Positions 1-8,721 of a stretch of DNA of 64,000 nucleotides are shown here, in pieces (position 1 is the stretch's first letter; each line of letters starts with the position of its first letter). The translations under genes and the position numbers were made by a program. The notes under the pieces are model-generated. The model worked only from the letters and a program-made list of their open reading frames with translations. It did not search any database and had not been told where the DNA came from. Where the stretch lies: positions 20,858 to 84,857 of the forward strand of contig JALHIE010000027.1 of NCBI GenBank assembly GCA_022840285.1, given 5' to 3'. The DNA comes from Porphyromonadaceae bacterium. GTDB lineage: Bacteria > Bacteroidota > Bacteroidia > Bacteroidales > Dysgonomonadaceae.

Positions 1-426
1 ATCATGAAAAACGGCAAGGATAAACGGAAGAACAGCCGGTTGTTGTTCATTATTGGTGTGTCGCTGCTTCTTTCAGCCTGGTTGTTGAGCTTCCAAACCC
101 CCATCATCAAGAAGATCTGGTCGGCCAGCATGACACTCTGGTCCGGCGGGTTGTGCTTCCTGTTGATGGCACTGTTCTATTACGTTGTCGATTACAAAGG
201 CTGGTCAAAAGGATTGAACTGGCTTAAAATTTATGGAATGAATTCGATCGTTGCGTACACCGTTGGAATGGTTGTCAACTTCAGAAGTGCAGCGCACTCC
301 TTGCTTTGGGGATTAGAGAAATATACGGGTGACTATTATTCCGCCATACTCACCTTTGCCAATTTTCTGATCCTCTTTTTTATTTTGCGGTTGATGTACC
401 GGTGGCGGATCTTTGTGAAGATTTAA
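1..426 (+). CDS. C-terminal part of a DUF5009 / heparan-glucosaminide acetyltransferase-like membrane protein (cut by window edge)
   Basis: The frame is open to the first base, so the visible 140 or so residues are probably the 3' end of a longer gene; the ATG at 4 need not be its start. Four hydrophobic stretches are visible (roughly residues 14-32, 41-62, 78-94 and 113-130), ending in a short basic tail. The layout resembles the C-terminal membrane bundle of the NagX/HGSNAT-like acyltransferases (DUF5009) often found beside sugar-processing genes in Bacteroidales. The catalytic N-terminal part would lie upstream and cannot be checked. The following genes also look like sugar metabolism, which fits. 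The family name comes from overall pattern, not from a catalytic motif. Confidence 0.5.
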   Translation: MMKNGKDKRKNSRLLFIIGVSLLLSAWLLSFQTPIIKKIWSASMTLWSGGLCFLLMALFYYVVDYKGWSKGLNWLKIYGMNSIVAYTVGMVVNFRSAAHSLLWGLEKYTGDYYSAILTFANFLILFFILRLMYRWRIFVKI

Positions 427-610
427 GCGTAGCGCAGAACTTAAACGGACACGGTAAAGGATTCTTTGCCATAAGGTGCTTTTTGGTTATTTATTTTATT
501 GAAAATTTTAGTTGTTCAGTTTTTTTCTCTATTTTTACGGCAATTATTCTTTATCTGTCTTTCCCAAGAGAAAAAGAGTAACTTGATTAATCATAAAAGT
601 TATAAAACAA

Positions 611-618
611 TATTTTTG
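611..618 (+). promoter_or_regulatory. TAnnTTTG promoter box
   Basis: TATTTTTG matches the Bacteroidota -7 consensus and lies 27 bp before the oxidoreductase start at 645. The preceding 180 bp (427-610) hold no other recognisable feature. Confidence 0.4.
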
Positions 619-644
619 AATTATTTAATCTAAAACAAATTGTT

Positions 645-2072
645 ATGTCATCAAAAATGTCAAGAAGGAAGTTTATCCAGGCAGGCGCAACAGCTGCGGT
701 TGGATTAACTGTCGTACCTTCATCGGTACTCGGTAAAAGCATTGGAGTCGGAGGGATGGGTTTTGCTAACCTGAAAAACCTGGAAAGCCAGAACATAGTG
801 GGTCTGTGCGATGTGGATTGGAAGTACAGCAAACGCGTTTTCGATTATTTCCCGAAAGCGAAAAAATATTACGACTACCGTAAGATGTATGACGAACTGG
901 GAAAATCGATCGACGGCGTTGTTGTAGCTACTGCTGACCATACTCACGCGATTGTTGCAGCCGATGCAATGACCATGGGAAAACACGTTTACGTACAGAA
1001 ACCGTTGACACACAGTGTTTATGAATCAAGACTTTTGACCAATCTGGCTAAGAAATACAAGGTGGCCACACAGATGGGTAACCAGGGATCTTCCGGTCCC
1101 GGCGTACGCCAGGTGATCGATTGGATCAGCGACGGACAAATTGGTGAAGTTACACGCGTGGATACTTTCACCGACAGACCCATCTGGCCGCAAGGTCTGA
1201 TGATACCGAAGCAAGTAGACAAAGTTCCATCTACCCTGAACTGGGATTTGTTTATCGGCCCCGCTAACAAACGTCCGTTCAACAACATTTATCACCCCTG
1301 GAACTGGCGTGGATGGTGGGATTTTGGAACAGGCGCATTAGGAGATATGGCCTGCCATATTCTGCATCCGGTATTTAAAGGGTTGAACCTGGGTTATCCC
1401 ACAAAGGTTCAGGGTTCATCCACCATGTTGCTGACAGACTGCGCACCCAATGCACAGATGGTGAAATATGTTTTCCCGGCTCGCGACAACATGCCGAAGG
1501 TAGCAATGCCTGAAGTGGAAGTGACCTGGTACGACGGCGGTTTGCAACCATTCCGTCCCGAAGGAGTTCCCGCTGGAAAGAACCTGAACGACTCGGGCGG
1601 CGGTGTTGTTTTCCACGGAACGAAAGACACGTTGATCTGCGGCTGCTACGGTGTAAATCCGTGGTTGGTATCGGGAAGAAAACCCAATTCGCCGAAGACC
1701 CAGCGTGAAGTAACCGTTTCTCACGAGTTAGACTGGGTACGTGCATGTAAGGAAAGCCCTGAAAATCGCGTTGAGACAGCCTCTCCTTTCTCGGAAGCCG
1801 GACCTTTCAACGAAATGGTGGTAATGGGTGTTCTTGCCGTAAGACTGCAGAGCCTCAATCAGGAACTGCACTGGGACGGTCAAAACATGAAGTTTACCAA
1901 CATTCCAGCTGACGCGAAAATCAGAACAATCATCGAGGATGGTTTCAAAATTACCGACGGTCATCCGACGTTTAACAAAACATGGACGGAACCCGTAAAT
2001 GCTAACGAGTATGCTGCAGAATTGATCAACCATTCGTATCAAAACGGTTGGAAATTGCCGGCAATGCCGTAA
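645..2072 (+). CDS. Gfo/Idh/MocA family oxidoreductase with Tat signal
   Basis: This 475-residue protein begins with a twin-arginine type signal (SRRKF near residue 6, then a hydrophobic stretch to about residue 30), so it is probably exported folded with its NAD(P) cofactor. A Gly-rich nucleotide-binding segment lies at about residues 31-45. The family hallmark HVYVQKPLTH (usually EKP) and the segment GDMACHILH, which carries the likely catalytic histidine, follow. Family members oxidise or reduce sugar hydroxyls. The neighbours DUF1080 and a xylose-isomerase-like TIM barrel make a periplasmic keto-sugar or 3-keto-glycoside route plausible, but the substrate is inferred. It is separated from the next gene by an inverted repeat rather than an obvious terminator. 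Confidence 0.9.
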   Translation: MSSKMSRRKFIQAGATAAVGLTVVPSSVLGKSIGVGGMGFANLKNLESQNIVGLCDVDWKYSKRVFDYFPKAKKYYDYRKMYDELGKSIDGVVVATADHTHAIVAADAMTMGKHVYVQKPLTHSVYESRLLTNLAKKYKVATQMGNQGSSGPGVRQVIDWISDGQIGEVTRVDTFTDRPIWPQGLMIPKQVDKVPSTLNWDLFIGPANKRPFNNIYHPWNWRGWWDFGTGALGDMACHILHPVFKGLNLGYPTKVQGSSTMLLTDCAPNAQMVKYVFPARDNMPKVAMPEVEVTWYDGGLQPFRPEGVPAGKNLNDSGGGVVFHGTKDTLICGCYGVNPWLVSGRKPNSPKTQREVTVSHELDWVRACKESPENRVETASPFSEAGPFNEMVVMGVLAVRLQSLNQELHWDGQNMKFTNIPADAKIRTIIEDGFKITDGHPTFNKTWTEPVNANEYAAELINHSYQNGWKLPAMP

Positions 2073-2078
2073 GTTTTT

Positions 2079-2158
2079 AGATAACAGAAGTCAGATGTCA
2101 GACTCGTTATGCTGTTGGAAAACAAATTTTTGAGTCTGATATCTGCTGTCTGATATCT
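2079..2158. repeat. Long imperfect inverted repeat in the intergenic gap
   Basis: The left arm (2079-2105) and right arm (2132-2158) are reverse complements at 22 of 27 positions by eye, with a 26-nt AT-rich loop. Each arm contains the near-repeated core TCTGATATCT or its complement. It lies between the oxidoreductase and DUF1080 genes. It could be a REP-like element or an mRNA-stabilising hairpin. There is no U-tract, so it is not a classical terminator. Confidence 0.7.
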
Positions 2159-2193
2159 TGAAAGAAAAGTTTAAATTTAAAAAAAGAACAAGT

Positions 2194-3066
2194 ATGAAAA
2201 AAGTTTTTAATGTGCTCTTAAGCATTGTGGTTGCCACAGCTTTTGTAGCTTGTACCGGAGGTGCAAAAAAAACAGCAGAAACAGAAAGTGTTGATTCTAT
2301 GAAAACAGAAACTCCGCAATATTCAGTAGTTGACAAGCCGCAAGTTGACCTGTCGAAGTTTGAGACGGATAAAGACGGTTACATCGTGTTGTTCAACGGT
2401 AAGGACTTTACTGGTTGGCGCGGATACGGCAAAGATGCAGTCCCCGGAAAATGGACCATCGATGACGGTGCCATCAAGTTCAACGGTTCGGGTGGCGGCG
2501 AAGCCCAGGACGGTGACGGTGGCGATATTATCTTCGACCACAAGTTCAAAAACTTCGAACTGGTGCTGGAATGGAAAGTTTCCAAAGGAGGCAACTCAGG
2601 CATTTTCTATCTGGCGCAGGAAGTAACCACTACCGATAAAGACGGTAATGTAAAGACCGAACCTATCTACATCTCCTCTCCCGAGTACCAGGTGCTGGAT
2701 AATGCCAACCATCCGGATGCCAAGCTGGGCAAAGACAACAACAGACAGTCTGCTTCGCTCTACGATATGATTCCTGCAGTTCCTCAAAACCAAAAACCTT
2801 TCGGAGAATGGAACGCAGCGAAGATTATGGTGTATAAGGGAACAGTTGTTCACGGACAGAACAACGAAAATGTTCTGGAGTACCACTTGTGGACTCCTCA
2901 ATGGACAGAGATGCTCCAAGCCAGCAAGTTCAGCCAGGAAAAATGGCCGTTGGCATTTGAACTGCTGAATAACTGCGGAGGCCCCAATCGCGAAGGATTC
3001 ATCGGTTTCCAGGACCACGGGGATGATGTTTGGTTCCGCAACATTAAAATTAAAATATTAGAATAA
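2194..3066 (+). CDS. DUF1080 (3-keto-disaccharide hydrolase-like) lipoprotein
   Basis: I start the gene at the ATG at 2194 instead of the upstream in-frame ATG at 2158, because the downstream start gives a clean lipoprotein signal (MKKVFN... FVAC lipobox). The upstream codons lie in the inverted repeat. After a short acidic linker the protein carries the DUF1080 beta-sandwich signature: FNGKDFTGWRGYG, then GGDIIFDHKFKNFELVLEWK, then KGGNSGIFYLA, then SPEYQVLDN, closing with VWFRNIKIKIL. DUF1080 proteins include 3-keto-disaccharide and keto-glycoside hydrolases. Together with the upstream Gfo/Idh/MocA enzyme this suggests oxidation of a glycoside followed by cleavage. A terminator-like hairpin follows the stop. 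Confidence 0.88.
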   Translation: MKKVFNVLLSIVVATAFVACTGGAKKTAETESVDSMKTETPQYSVVDKPQVDLSKFETDKDGYIVLFNGKDFTGWRGYGKDAVPGKWTIDDGAIKFNGSGGGEAQDGDGGDIIFDHKFKNFELVLEWKVSKGGNSGIFYLAQEVTTTDKDGNVKTEPIYISSPEYQVLDNANHPDAKLGKDNNRQSASLYDMIPAVPQNQKPFGEWNAAKIMVYKGTVVHGQNNENVLEYHLWTPQWTEMLQASKFSQEKWPLAFELLNNCGGPNREGFIGFQDHGDDVWFRNIKIKILE

Positions 3067-3080
3067 GCATAAAATCTGAA

Positions 3081-3119
3081 AAAGAGTGTTTCTGTCGTGT
3101 TCGGAAATGCTCTTTTTTT
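3081..3119 (+). terminator. Rho-independent terminator after the DUF1080 gene
   Basis: AAAGAG-TG-TTTC pairs with GAAA-TG-CTCTTT across a short loop and is followed by a run of seven Ts. It sits only 15-50 bp before the next start at 3134. Confidence 0.7.
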
Positions 3120-3133
3120 AACAGTACAAAAGA

Positions 3134-4027
3134 ATGAAAAAGATTTCAAATTTATTTGCAGTAGTTTTATTGGGTAGCCTGTTCCTCTTGTCGGGTTGCA
3201 ACCAAGGACAGAAAAAAGAAGCAGCGGAAGTGAAGGTTAAAAAAGATATTTATCTTCAGCTCTATTCCCTTCGCGATGACATAAAGGCCGATTATGCAGC
3301 AACAATTGCAAAAACAGCTGAAATAGGCTATACCGGAGTAGAAGCGGCAGGGTATAACGACGGAAAGTTCTACGGAATGGCTCCCGCCGATTTCAAAAAA
3401 TCGATCGAAGATGCCGGCCTGGAAGTTCTCTCTTCACACGCCGGACGTCCGTTGGCTGAAAACACAAAAGATACCAACTGGGACGAAATCTGGAAATGGT
3501 GGGATACCGCCATTCAGGCTCACAAGGATGCAGGCATGAAGTATTTGGTGGTTGCCTGGATCCCTACACCAAAAACGTTAGCTGATCTTCAGGCATACTG
3601 CGATTACTTTAACCAGGTCGGAGAAAAATGTAACGCCGCAGGAATCCGTTTTGGATACCATAACCACAATTTCGAATTCAAAGAAATTGAAGGGGAAGTG
3701 ATGTACGACTATATGTTAAAAAATACCGACCCCGCCAAGGTGTTCTTCCAGATGGACGTGTACTGGGTAGGAGAAGGCGGTAAAGATCCGGTCGAATATT
3801 TCAACAACTATCCGGGCAGGTTTGAAGTGCTTCATATCAAAGACGAAACCGAGCTGGGTAGAAGTGGAAAAGTGAATTTTGAAAATATTTTCAACAACGT
3901 TGATAAATCAGGTGCAAAATACATGGTTGTCGAGGTTGAAAGATATACCGGCACACCGGTGGAAGGTGTAAAAGAAAGTTATGATTACTTGGCGAACGCT
4001 GCTTTCGTGAAAGATAGCTATAAATAA
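3134..4027 (+). CDS. Sugar phosphate isomerase/epimerase-like TIM-barrel lipoprotein
   Basis: The 297-residue protein starts with a lipoprotein signal (MKKISN... LLSGC). Its body is an AP-endonuclease-2/xylose-isomerase-like TIM barrel: DIYLQLYSLRDD at the first strand, EIGYTGVEAAGY, LSSHAG, then FGYHNHNFEF, FFQMDVYWV, VLHIKDE, and the closing YMVVEVERY. The His, Glu and Asp residues in these segments sit where the family binds a divalent metal. The location is probably periplasmic. As the third gene of the oxidoreductase/DUF1080 group it may isomerise or epimerise the released sugar. The exact reaction is unknown. Confidence 0.85.
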   Translation: MKKISNLFAVVLLGSLFLLSGCNQGQKKEAAEVKVKKDIYLQLYSLRDDIKADYAATIAKTAEIGYTGVEAAGYNDGKFYGMAPADFKKSIEDAGLEVLSSHAGRPLAENTKDTNWDEIWKWWDTAIQAHKDAGMKYLVVAWIPTPKTLADLQAYCDYFNQVGEKCNAAGIRFGYHNHNFEFKEIEGEVMYDYMLKNTDPAKVFFQMDVYWVGEGGKDPVEYFNNYPGRFEVLHIKDETELGRSGKVNFENIFNNVDKSGAKYMVVEVERYTGTPVEGVKESYDYLANAAFVKDSYK

Positions 4028-4030
4028 TTC

Positions 4031-4060
4031 AAAAAAACCCGGCATTTGCCGGGTTTTTTT
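4031..4060. terminator. Strong bidirectional-type terminator
   Basis: CCCGGC-ATTT-GCCGGG (4038-4053) is flanked by seven As before and seven Ts after. It can serve both the plus-strand gene ending at 4027 and the converging minus-strand gene ending at 4067. Confidence 0.92.
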
Positions 4061-4066
4061 ATTCAA

Positions 4067-5230
4067 CTACCCCTCTCTATATTCTCCGGGAGTTACTTTT
4101 TCTTTTGCCTTGAATACCCTGTAAAACGCGCTTAAACTGGAGAATCCAGACATTTCGGCAATCTGTAACATCGACAATCCGTTGTACTCCGGGTTCTTCA
4201 TTATCTCCTTTACATGCTCGATGCGAAATCCATTCACCCAATCGCAAAAGTTCGTCTGCATCTCTTCGTTTACGATCCGCGAGATGTAGGTTCGGTTGGT
4301 TCCTGCCATCAAGGCAATATCGGTTATTCGCAGATCGGGATTCTTATACAACTCGTTTTTTTTCACTAAATCCAGAAGTTGCTGCCGGGTAATTTTGTCG
4401 CTCAACGCAGGCTGATTCCTCTCCGTGGATTTACCCTTTCTTTTTCGGTAATCTTTCACATCACTGTTGAAATTGGCCACCGTAAAGTTCTGGCGATACC
4501 CAACGTAACCGATAAAAAACAAGAAAAGCGAATGGGTGAGAGCGGGAAAAGCTATCAAATAGCCTTTATTGATGAAGAAATCCTTCCCAACTACACTGGA
4601 GACGACCGAGACAACCGAGGCAAACAGGAAAGCGAAAAGAAGCCACTTTACGGAACTGAGGTCCTTGCCTCCCGTGTTGGAGTAAAACTCTTTCACCTCT
4701 CTGTTGTACCGGACGATAAGCCGATACCCGAACCACACCGATAAGACTACCTGTATCAAGAAAAATGCCTTAAACAGGGTTGTGCGAAGCACCTGCAGCC
4801 GGACCAGTTGCGGATAGGACTCGGTGTAGGCCTGTTCGTGGTACATGACTCCGCGGATAAATAAATCCAGCTCTTCGGGTGACATGGCGAAGTAGATGAT
4901 GAACGAAAAAAACGATAAGGTCAATGCAGGCAGTAAAATCCAACTCCACCGCCAGTCGATCCGGATATCGCGCGTAAGAAGCCGGATGTAATAATAATAA
5001 AGCGGGTATGAGGAGAGGGATGTGAAGACCCAGATGTTGTCCATGAAAGCAAACAGGTCGTATTGACGGTTAAAAAACGCGGCGTGCACAAAATAATTGA
5101 TTGCCGATAACGTCAGGAAAAAAGCCAGGTATTTTTTGGGCAAATTGTGGTCGCTGTCACACAGTAGGAGTATCACCCAAAACAGGCATACGAACATGGG
5201 CATGACCGAGAGGATAAGATGGAACAACAT
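4067..5230 (-). CDS. AraC-family regulator with multi-pass membrane N-terminus
   Basis: The 387-residue protein has about seven hydrophobic segments over its first 240 residues and a C-terminal AraC-type double helix-turn-helix (about residues 285-385; visible features TDIALMAGTNRTYISRIVN, MLQIAEMSGFSSLSAFYRVFK and the ending TPGEYR). Such membrane-anchored AraC proteins are common in Bacteroidota and are thought to sense through their membrane part. It converges on the sugar-processing group and is alone in its transcription unit, so its target is not given by context. Confidence 0.88.
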   Translation of the reverse strand: MLFHLILSVMPMFVCLFWVILLLCDSDHNLPKKYLAFFLTLSAINYFVHAAFFNRQYDLFAFMDNIWVFTSLSSYPLYYYYIRLLTRDIRIDWRWSWILLPALTLSFFSFIIYFAMSPEELDLFIRGVMYHEQAYTESYPQLVRLQVLRTTLFKAFFLIQVVLSVWFGYRLIVRYNREVKEFYSNTGGKDLSSVKWLLFAFLFASVVSVVSSVVGKDFFINKGYLIAFPALTHSLFLFFIGYVGYRQNFTVANFNSDVKDYRKRKGKSTERNQPALSDKITRQQLLDLVKKNELYKNPDLRITDIALMAGTNRTYISRIVNEEMQTNFCDWVNGFRIEHVKEIMKNPEYNGLSMLQIAEMSGFSSLSAFYRVFKAKEKVTPGEYREG

Positions 5231-5247
5231 ACGGGGCAGTTTTTTTG

Positions 5248-5255
5248 CAAAAATA
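5248..5255 (-). promoter_or_regulatory. TAnnTTTG promoter box for the AraC-type gene
   Basis: On the minus strand this reads TATTTTTG, 18 bp upstream of the start codon at 5230, implying a very short leader. Confidence 0.45.
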
Positions 5256-5404
5256 AGTATTTTTTATGAATTAGGAATAAATTTTTACGAATCAGGAACA
5301 CAAACGTATTTTTAAGCAAAAAAGGTAAAAAATATTGCGGTAATTTTACCGGCGAATAAATAAAAATCATTAACACTACCGCATTTTAATGCATCATTTT
5401 CATT

Positions 5405-6097
5405 ATGAAAAATTTAAAAGCGTTTTCTAAATTGTTTATCTCTTTACTATGTGGAATTTTTTTACTGTCTGCTTGCGAAAAAGAAGGAGGTAGCTCAAGT
5501 ACAGAATTGGGGGGAGATACAAACTTGACTAAAAATCAAGTGGGAAATACTTCAACCGGAACAATAAAACTGGGCGGAACAGCTTCAAGCATCAATTCAC
5601 AGGTGAAGGTTGTCGAAAACAACAACGGTTTAATCGCTGTTGAATTTTCATTCCCCATCTCCTCAAGTTTTAGCAGCACCGTTGATAACATAGGAAATGC
5701 TCTGTACGGAGAAGATTTTATTAATTACAAGTCGTCATTTATCGACTCCAACGGAAATTTCAAAGGGAAATTCAAATTTAAAAACAGTTCAGAAGGTGTT
5801 GCGATAGTAAATGCATCCGGCAAACAGGCTGTTGTCATGAAATATGACGTGAACGTCGGTGATAAATGGACATATACGAAAAAGAACGGGAAGACGGCCA
5901 ATTTTAAAGTTACGAAAAAATCGACCACCGATGATTACGATTACGGATCCCTCAAAATTAAAACCGTACAGGTGGAAAGAACTTCCAGCGAACCGGGCAT
6001 AACCAAAATCACCTATATCGGAAACCATAAATTCGGATTGATTGGGGTGGAAATACACCTTGAAGATGGAAGTGTCTTAAAATATACCATCAACTAA
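5405..6097 (+). CDS. Hypothetical lipoprotein
   Basis: 230 residues with a clear lipoprotein signal (lipobox LLSAC near residue 24). A Gly/Ser/Thr-rich stretch follows, then a mostly beta-looking domain of about 180 residues with no family I recognise. It is the first of four closely spaced genes ending at 7894. The ATG start is supported by the signal peptide. Confidence 0.75.
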   Translation: MKNLKAFSKLFISLLCGIFLLSACEKEGGSSSTELGGDTNLTKNQVGNTSTGTIKLGGTASSINSQVKVVENNNGLIAVEFSFPISSSFSSTVDNIGNALYGEDFINYKSSFIDSNGNFKGKFKFKNSSEGVAIVNASGKQAVVMKYDVNVGDKWTYTKKNGKTANFKVTKKSTTDDYDYGSLKIKTVQVERTSSEPGITKITYIGNHKFGLIGVEIHLEDGSVLKYTIN

Positions 6098-6110
6098 TAT
6101 CAAAGAAAAG

Positions 6111-6524
6111 GTGGATAGTAAGAATATATTTCTAACGGCAACGGGATCGATTTTTATTGCTGTCGGCTTGCTGGGATTATACTTCTTTGTCTTTAAAGGC
6201 ATAAAGCCTGACTGGTTACAGTTGAATGTTTTCACTGTTTACTCAAAATATTTAGAAACAAAAACATTTACTGTTATTCAAAACAACCAGGGAGACGAGT
6301 TAGCTGTCACGAGCTACTGCACGGGGTGGCTCTTGATTATCCTCAGACACAAGCCATCTTTTCCGAGCAGACAGTCGTTGGTCATCCTTTTTTTTATTGC
6401 CGGATATTTATTTTTGCATGGATTGGCCGTAATCTATTTTATGCTTTCGTTGCTTTTTATGCTGCCTCTATTCTTTCTTATACATATAAAACATGAATCC
6501 TTTCTTTCAAAACATAAGGGATAA
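6111..6524 (+). CDS. Small hypothetical membrane protein (GTG start)
   Basis: 137 residues read from a GTG preceded by an A/G-rich ribosome-binding region (aaagaaaag). Hydrophobic helices lie at about residues 8-28, 68-80 and 88-125, with a short soluble piece between the first two. A Cys-Thr-Gly-Trp motif precedes the second helix. No family is recognised. It starts 13 bp after the previous gene and its end overlaps the next ORF by 32 bp, so it is probably translationally coupled. Confidence 0.55.
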   Translation: MDSKNIFLTATGSIFIAVGLLGLYFFVFKGIKPDWLQLNVFTVYSKYLETKTFTVIQNNQGDELAVTSYCTGWLLIILRHKPSFPSRQSLVILFFIAGYLFLHGLAVIYFMLSLLFMLPLFFLIHIKHESFLSKHKG

Positions 6525-7254
6525 CACAGAATGGTTGTACGGCGTCATCTTTGAATACAACTGGTTCTATTATGACTTCTGGTCGTTTGTTCATCTCTGG
6601 AGCGGAGCCATCATTTTCGCGGTTTTATCGGCTTGCAACGTCAAGAAAAGATGGTTAAAACTGCTCTTGATCTTGGGCGTTTTTGAAGTAGTGGAAACCC
6701 TGTTTTTTATCGCAATACTGAACTTGTTCAAGCCGGAGAAAGCCGTCGATGTAGTAAACGATATTGTGATTGGAATGCTTGGAGGAGCACTTATGTACGC
6801 TTTCTTCAGATGGAATGACACCGGAAGGTACACAAGGTTTCTCGCGTTATTTATTTCAGCAGTAACCGTTGCTTTTATTTGGGTAGGCTGGTATGGATAT
6901 AACTATACTATACCTTTTTTTAATTCTCCTTACGTGAATTGGTGGGCGCTAAGCTGCTGGACGATATCGGGGGGGACGGTCATCTTATTGTTCAGTAATT
7001 TCAAAGCTAAAGGAAGTACTTTCTTTGCAATCACTTTTCCTTGGCTGATTTACCTTGTTCTGCTTTTTGCGGTAGAGTACGCAGCTTACCATCTGTTGTC
7101 GTTCAGAGAAATTACACAAGGGTCAACGCCATTGATTTTTGATATTGTACACGGGAGCAAGATCATGCATGTTTTTTATGTTACCGCCCCCCTGTTCTTT
7201 ATAGGATTGTTTGTTTTACTTGACGCATTATTAAAGAAGTATGAACAGCCGTAA
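6493..7254 (+). CDS. Multi-pass hypothetical membrane protein
   Basis: 253 residues with six or seven membrane segments. Acidic residues FEVVET and VDVVNDIVIGMLGG in the second and third helices resemble the spacing in VanZ/DUF2238-type membrane proteins, but this is a weak likeness. The start overlaps the upstream gene and the end overlaps the downstream gene by 14 bp, which indicates one operon with the lipoprotein and the YiiX-like protein. Confidence 0.65.
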   Translation: MNPFFQNIRDNTEWLYGVIFEYNWFYYDFWSFVHLWSGAIIFAVLSACNVKKRWLKLLLILGVFEVVETLFFIAILNLFKPEKAVDVVNDIVIGMLGGALMYAFFRWNDTGRYTRFLALFISAVTVAFIWVGWYGYNYTIPFFNSPYVNWWALSCWTISGGTVILLFSNFKAKGSTFFAITFPWLIYLVLLFAVEYAAYHLLSFREITQGSTPLIFDIVHGSKIMHVFYVTAPLFFIGLFVLLDALLKKYEQP

Positions 7255-7894
7255 AATAAAGGGAACAATTAACAGGTTCTTGTATGCTTTAGGGGCAATT
7301 GTATTGTTTTACCTCTTGTTGTATAGTATTGACAGGATATATGGTCGTCATTACAGCCGGACTAATTCGTCCGGAACAATTACCGTTGAACGTGGTGATA
7401 TCATTTACAAAGTAACCTCTTTTATGTTGGCAGGCAGCAACTACCCGCATTACGGATCTTTCCCCGGCCACTTGGGTATCTTCTTAAGCGATACCACAAT
7501 CGCTGTTAAAAACAGCGATTTTAAAAAATTGTTGGTTGCGGAGTCATCTTTGTTCAATATAAAAGAGAAAAAGGTGATGCCTGTTCTCCGGATTAATCCG
7601 GCAGAAAACAATTACGGTTATGCGGGAGGGAGGTTGCTGCTCGTCAAAACACACCTGAATGATAGTCAGAAGGAAAAACTGCAACGGTATGTTGAATTAA
7701 ACAGCGGAAAACCCTATCAACTGTTTGCCAAAAAAAATGATTCGATCAGTTTTAACTGCGCCACTTTTGTGTGGAATGCCTTTAACAGTGCCGTAAATAT
7801 TGATGTGGATGCCAACGGAGGGAAGACGGTATTGCCAGCCGATATATTGAGTTATTTTATGAAAAAGGAAGATGCTGAGATTATAAGGTTTTAG
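7241..7894 (+). CDS. YiiX-type permuted papain-like hydrolase
   Basis: 217 residues with one N-terminal membrane anchor (about 10-30). The soluble part has the circularly permuted NlpC/P60 arrangement: RGDIIYKV, then PGHLGIFL with the candidate catalytic His, and late in the protein FNCATFVWNAF with the candidate nucleophilic Cys. Relatives hydrolyse amide or acyl bonds in the envelope; the substrate here is unknown. It is the last gene of the 5.4-7.9 kb operon. Confidence 0.75.
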   Translation: MNSRKIKGTINRFLYALGAIVLFYLLLYSIDRIYGRHYSRTNSSGTITVERGDIIYKVTSFMLAGSNYPHYGSFPGHLGIFLSDTTIAVKNSDFKKLLVAESSLFNIKEKKVMPVLRINPAENNYGYAGGRLLLVKTHLNDSQKEKLQRYVELNSGKPYQLFAKKNDSISFNCATFVWNAFNSAVNIDVDANGGKTVLPADILSYFMKKEDAEIIRF

Positions 7895-7979
7895 CACCCC
7901 TCGCTCTACGTGCTAGATGGATAGTCTTTCTTACTTTTTCTGGAACGGAGATACTAAAAAAACAAACATTTTTAAAACA

Positions 7980-8129
7980 ATGAGAACAGAACAAACACCA
8001 ACGGAGAAAGCTGCTGAACTTTACACAGCACCTCAAATTGAGGTTGTCGACATCGAACTGGTACAAAACATCATGGAAAGCACCGGTACGTTGCCGGGGG
8101 ATGGTATCATACCGGGAGGCGACTGGTAA
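7980..8129 (+). CDS. Small Gly-rich-tailed peptide (49 aa)
   Basis: The ATG at 7980 gives a 49-residue peptide. An in-frame ATG at 7917 exists but lies against the previous gene. The N-terminal half is polar and acidic (TAPQIEVVDIELVQNIME) and the C-terminal tail is TGTLPGDGIIPGGDW. Similar short peptides with a conserved I/VEVVxIE core and a Gly-rich tail often lie beside surface lipoprotein genes in Bacteroidales. No function is established that I know of. It is 39 bp upstream of the broken fimbrillin-like gene. Confidence 0.6.
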   Translation: MRTEQTPTEKAAELYTAPQIEVVDIELVQNIMESTGTLPGDGIIPGGDW

Positions 8130-8168
8130 GTACATCTTTTACAAATTACACTTTACAAATTTTAAATT

Positions 8169-8721
8169 ATGAAAAATAAATGTTTACTGTGGGCAGCGTC
8201 GGCCCTCTTTGTAATTGCCGGGTGCACCAACGATGTGATTGTGGACGAAAAAGATGTCACGACGAAAGGGCGTAAAATTACGCTGACGGCATCCATGCCC
8301 GACGAGGCATCAACTACCCGTCTCGGCTTAGAACAGGAAACGGGTACCAAAAACATCACTGTCATTCAAGCAAGGTGCAACGCTCGTGACCGGGTCATCC
8401 GTAACGCTGGCTGCGGAAGACATTACCATGGAGGGTAAGAAAGCTGCCTTTTCCCTCGAAGTTCCCACGGAGATCGATGAGCGGTCCGCCTTTACGGTCT
8501 ACACGCTTCACGGGGCGGAAGCTTCCGTCAGCGGAGGGAAGATAAACGCAAATGTTTCCCCGGTAGGGTTCAAGCCCATAAGCGAGTTGACCGAATCGGA
8601 AGTGACGGTGAAGTCAGGCACCCGGGTTGCAGCGGTGAATATCGGCCCTGAATTCTTTTCGGTCTATACCGATAACGCCGACTCAAAGATCAAAATCCGG
8701 AAAATCATAGTACCCCAATAA
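8169..8721 (+). pseudogene. Frameshifted and shortened fimbrillin-like lipoprotein
   Basis: The first frame gives a lipoprotein signal (FVIAGC) followed by KITLTASMPDE and TTRLGLEQ, matching the start of the neighbouring gene at 8859 (KLNASMPDE, TRLTF). At about 8360 similarity jumps frame: the second frame continues with SFKQGATLVTGSSVTLAAED, where the intact neighbour has VSWKAGDKIHL. A loss of two bases (or gain of one) near 8358-8362 explains this. The remaining C-terminus is also much shorter than the intact relative. Either a real pseudogene or a consensus error; no functional protein is expected as read. Confidence 0.8.

Noticed and set aside
6111..6524. Exosortase-like protein
   Set aside because: A Cys before a membrane helix was suggestive, but the protein is too short and lacks the Arg and His of the family.
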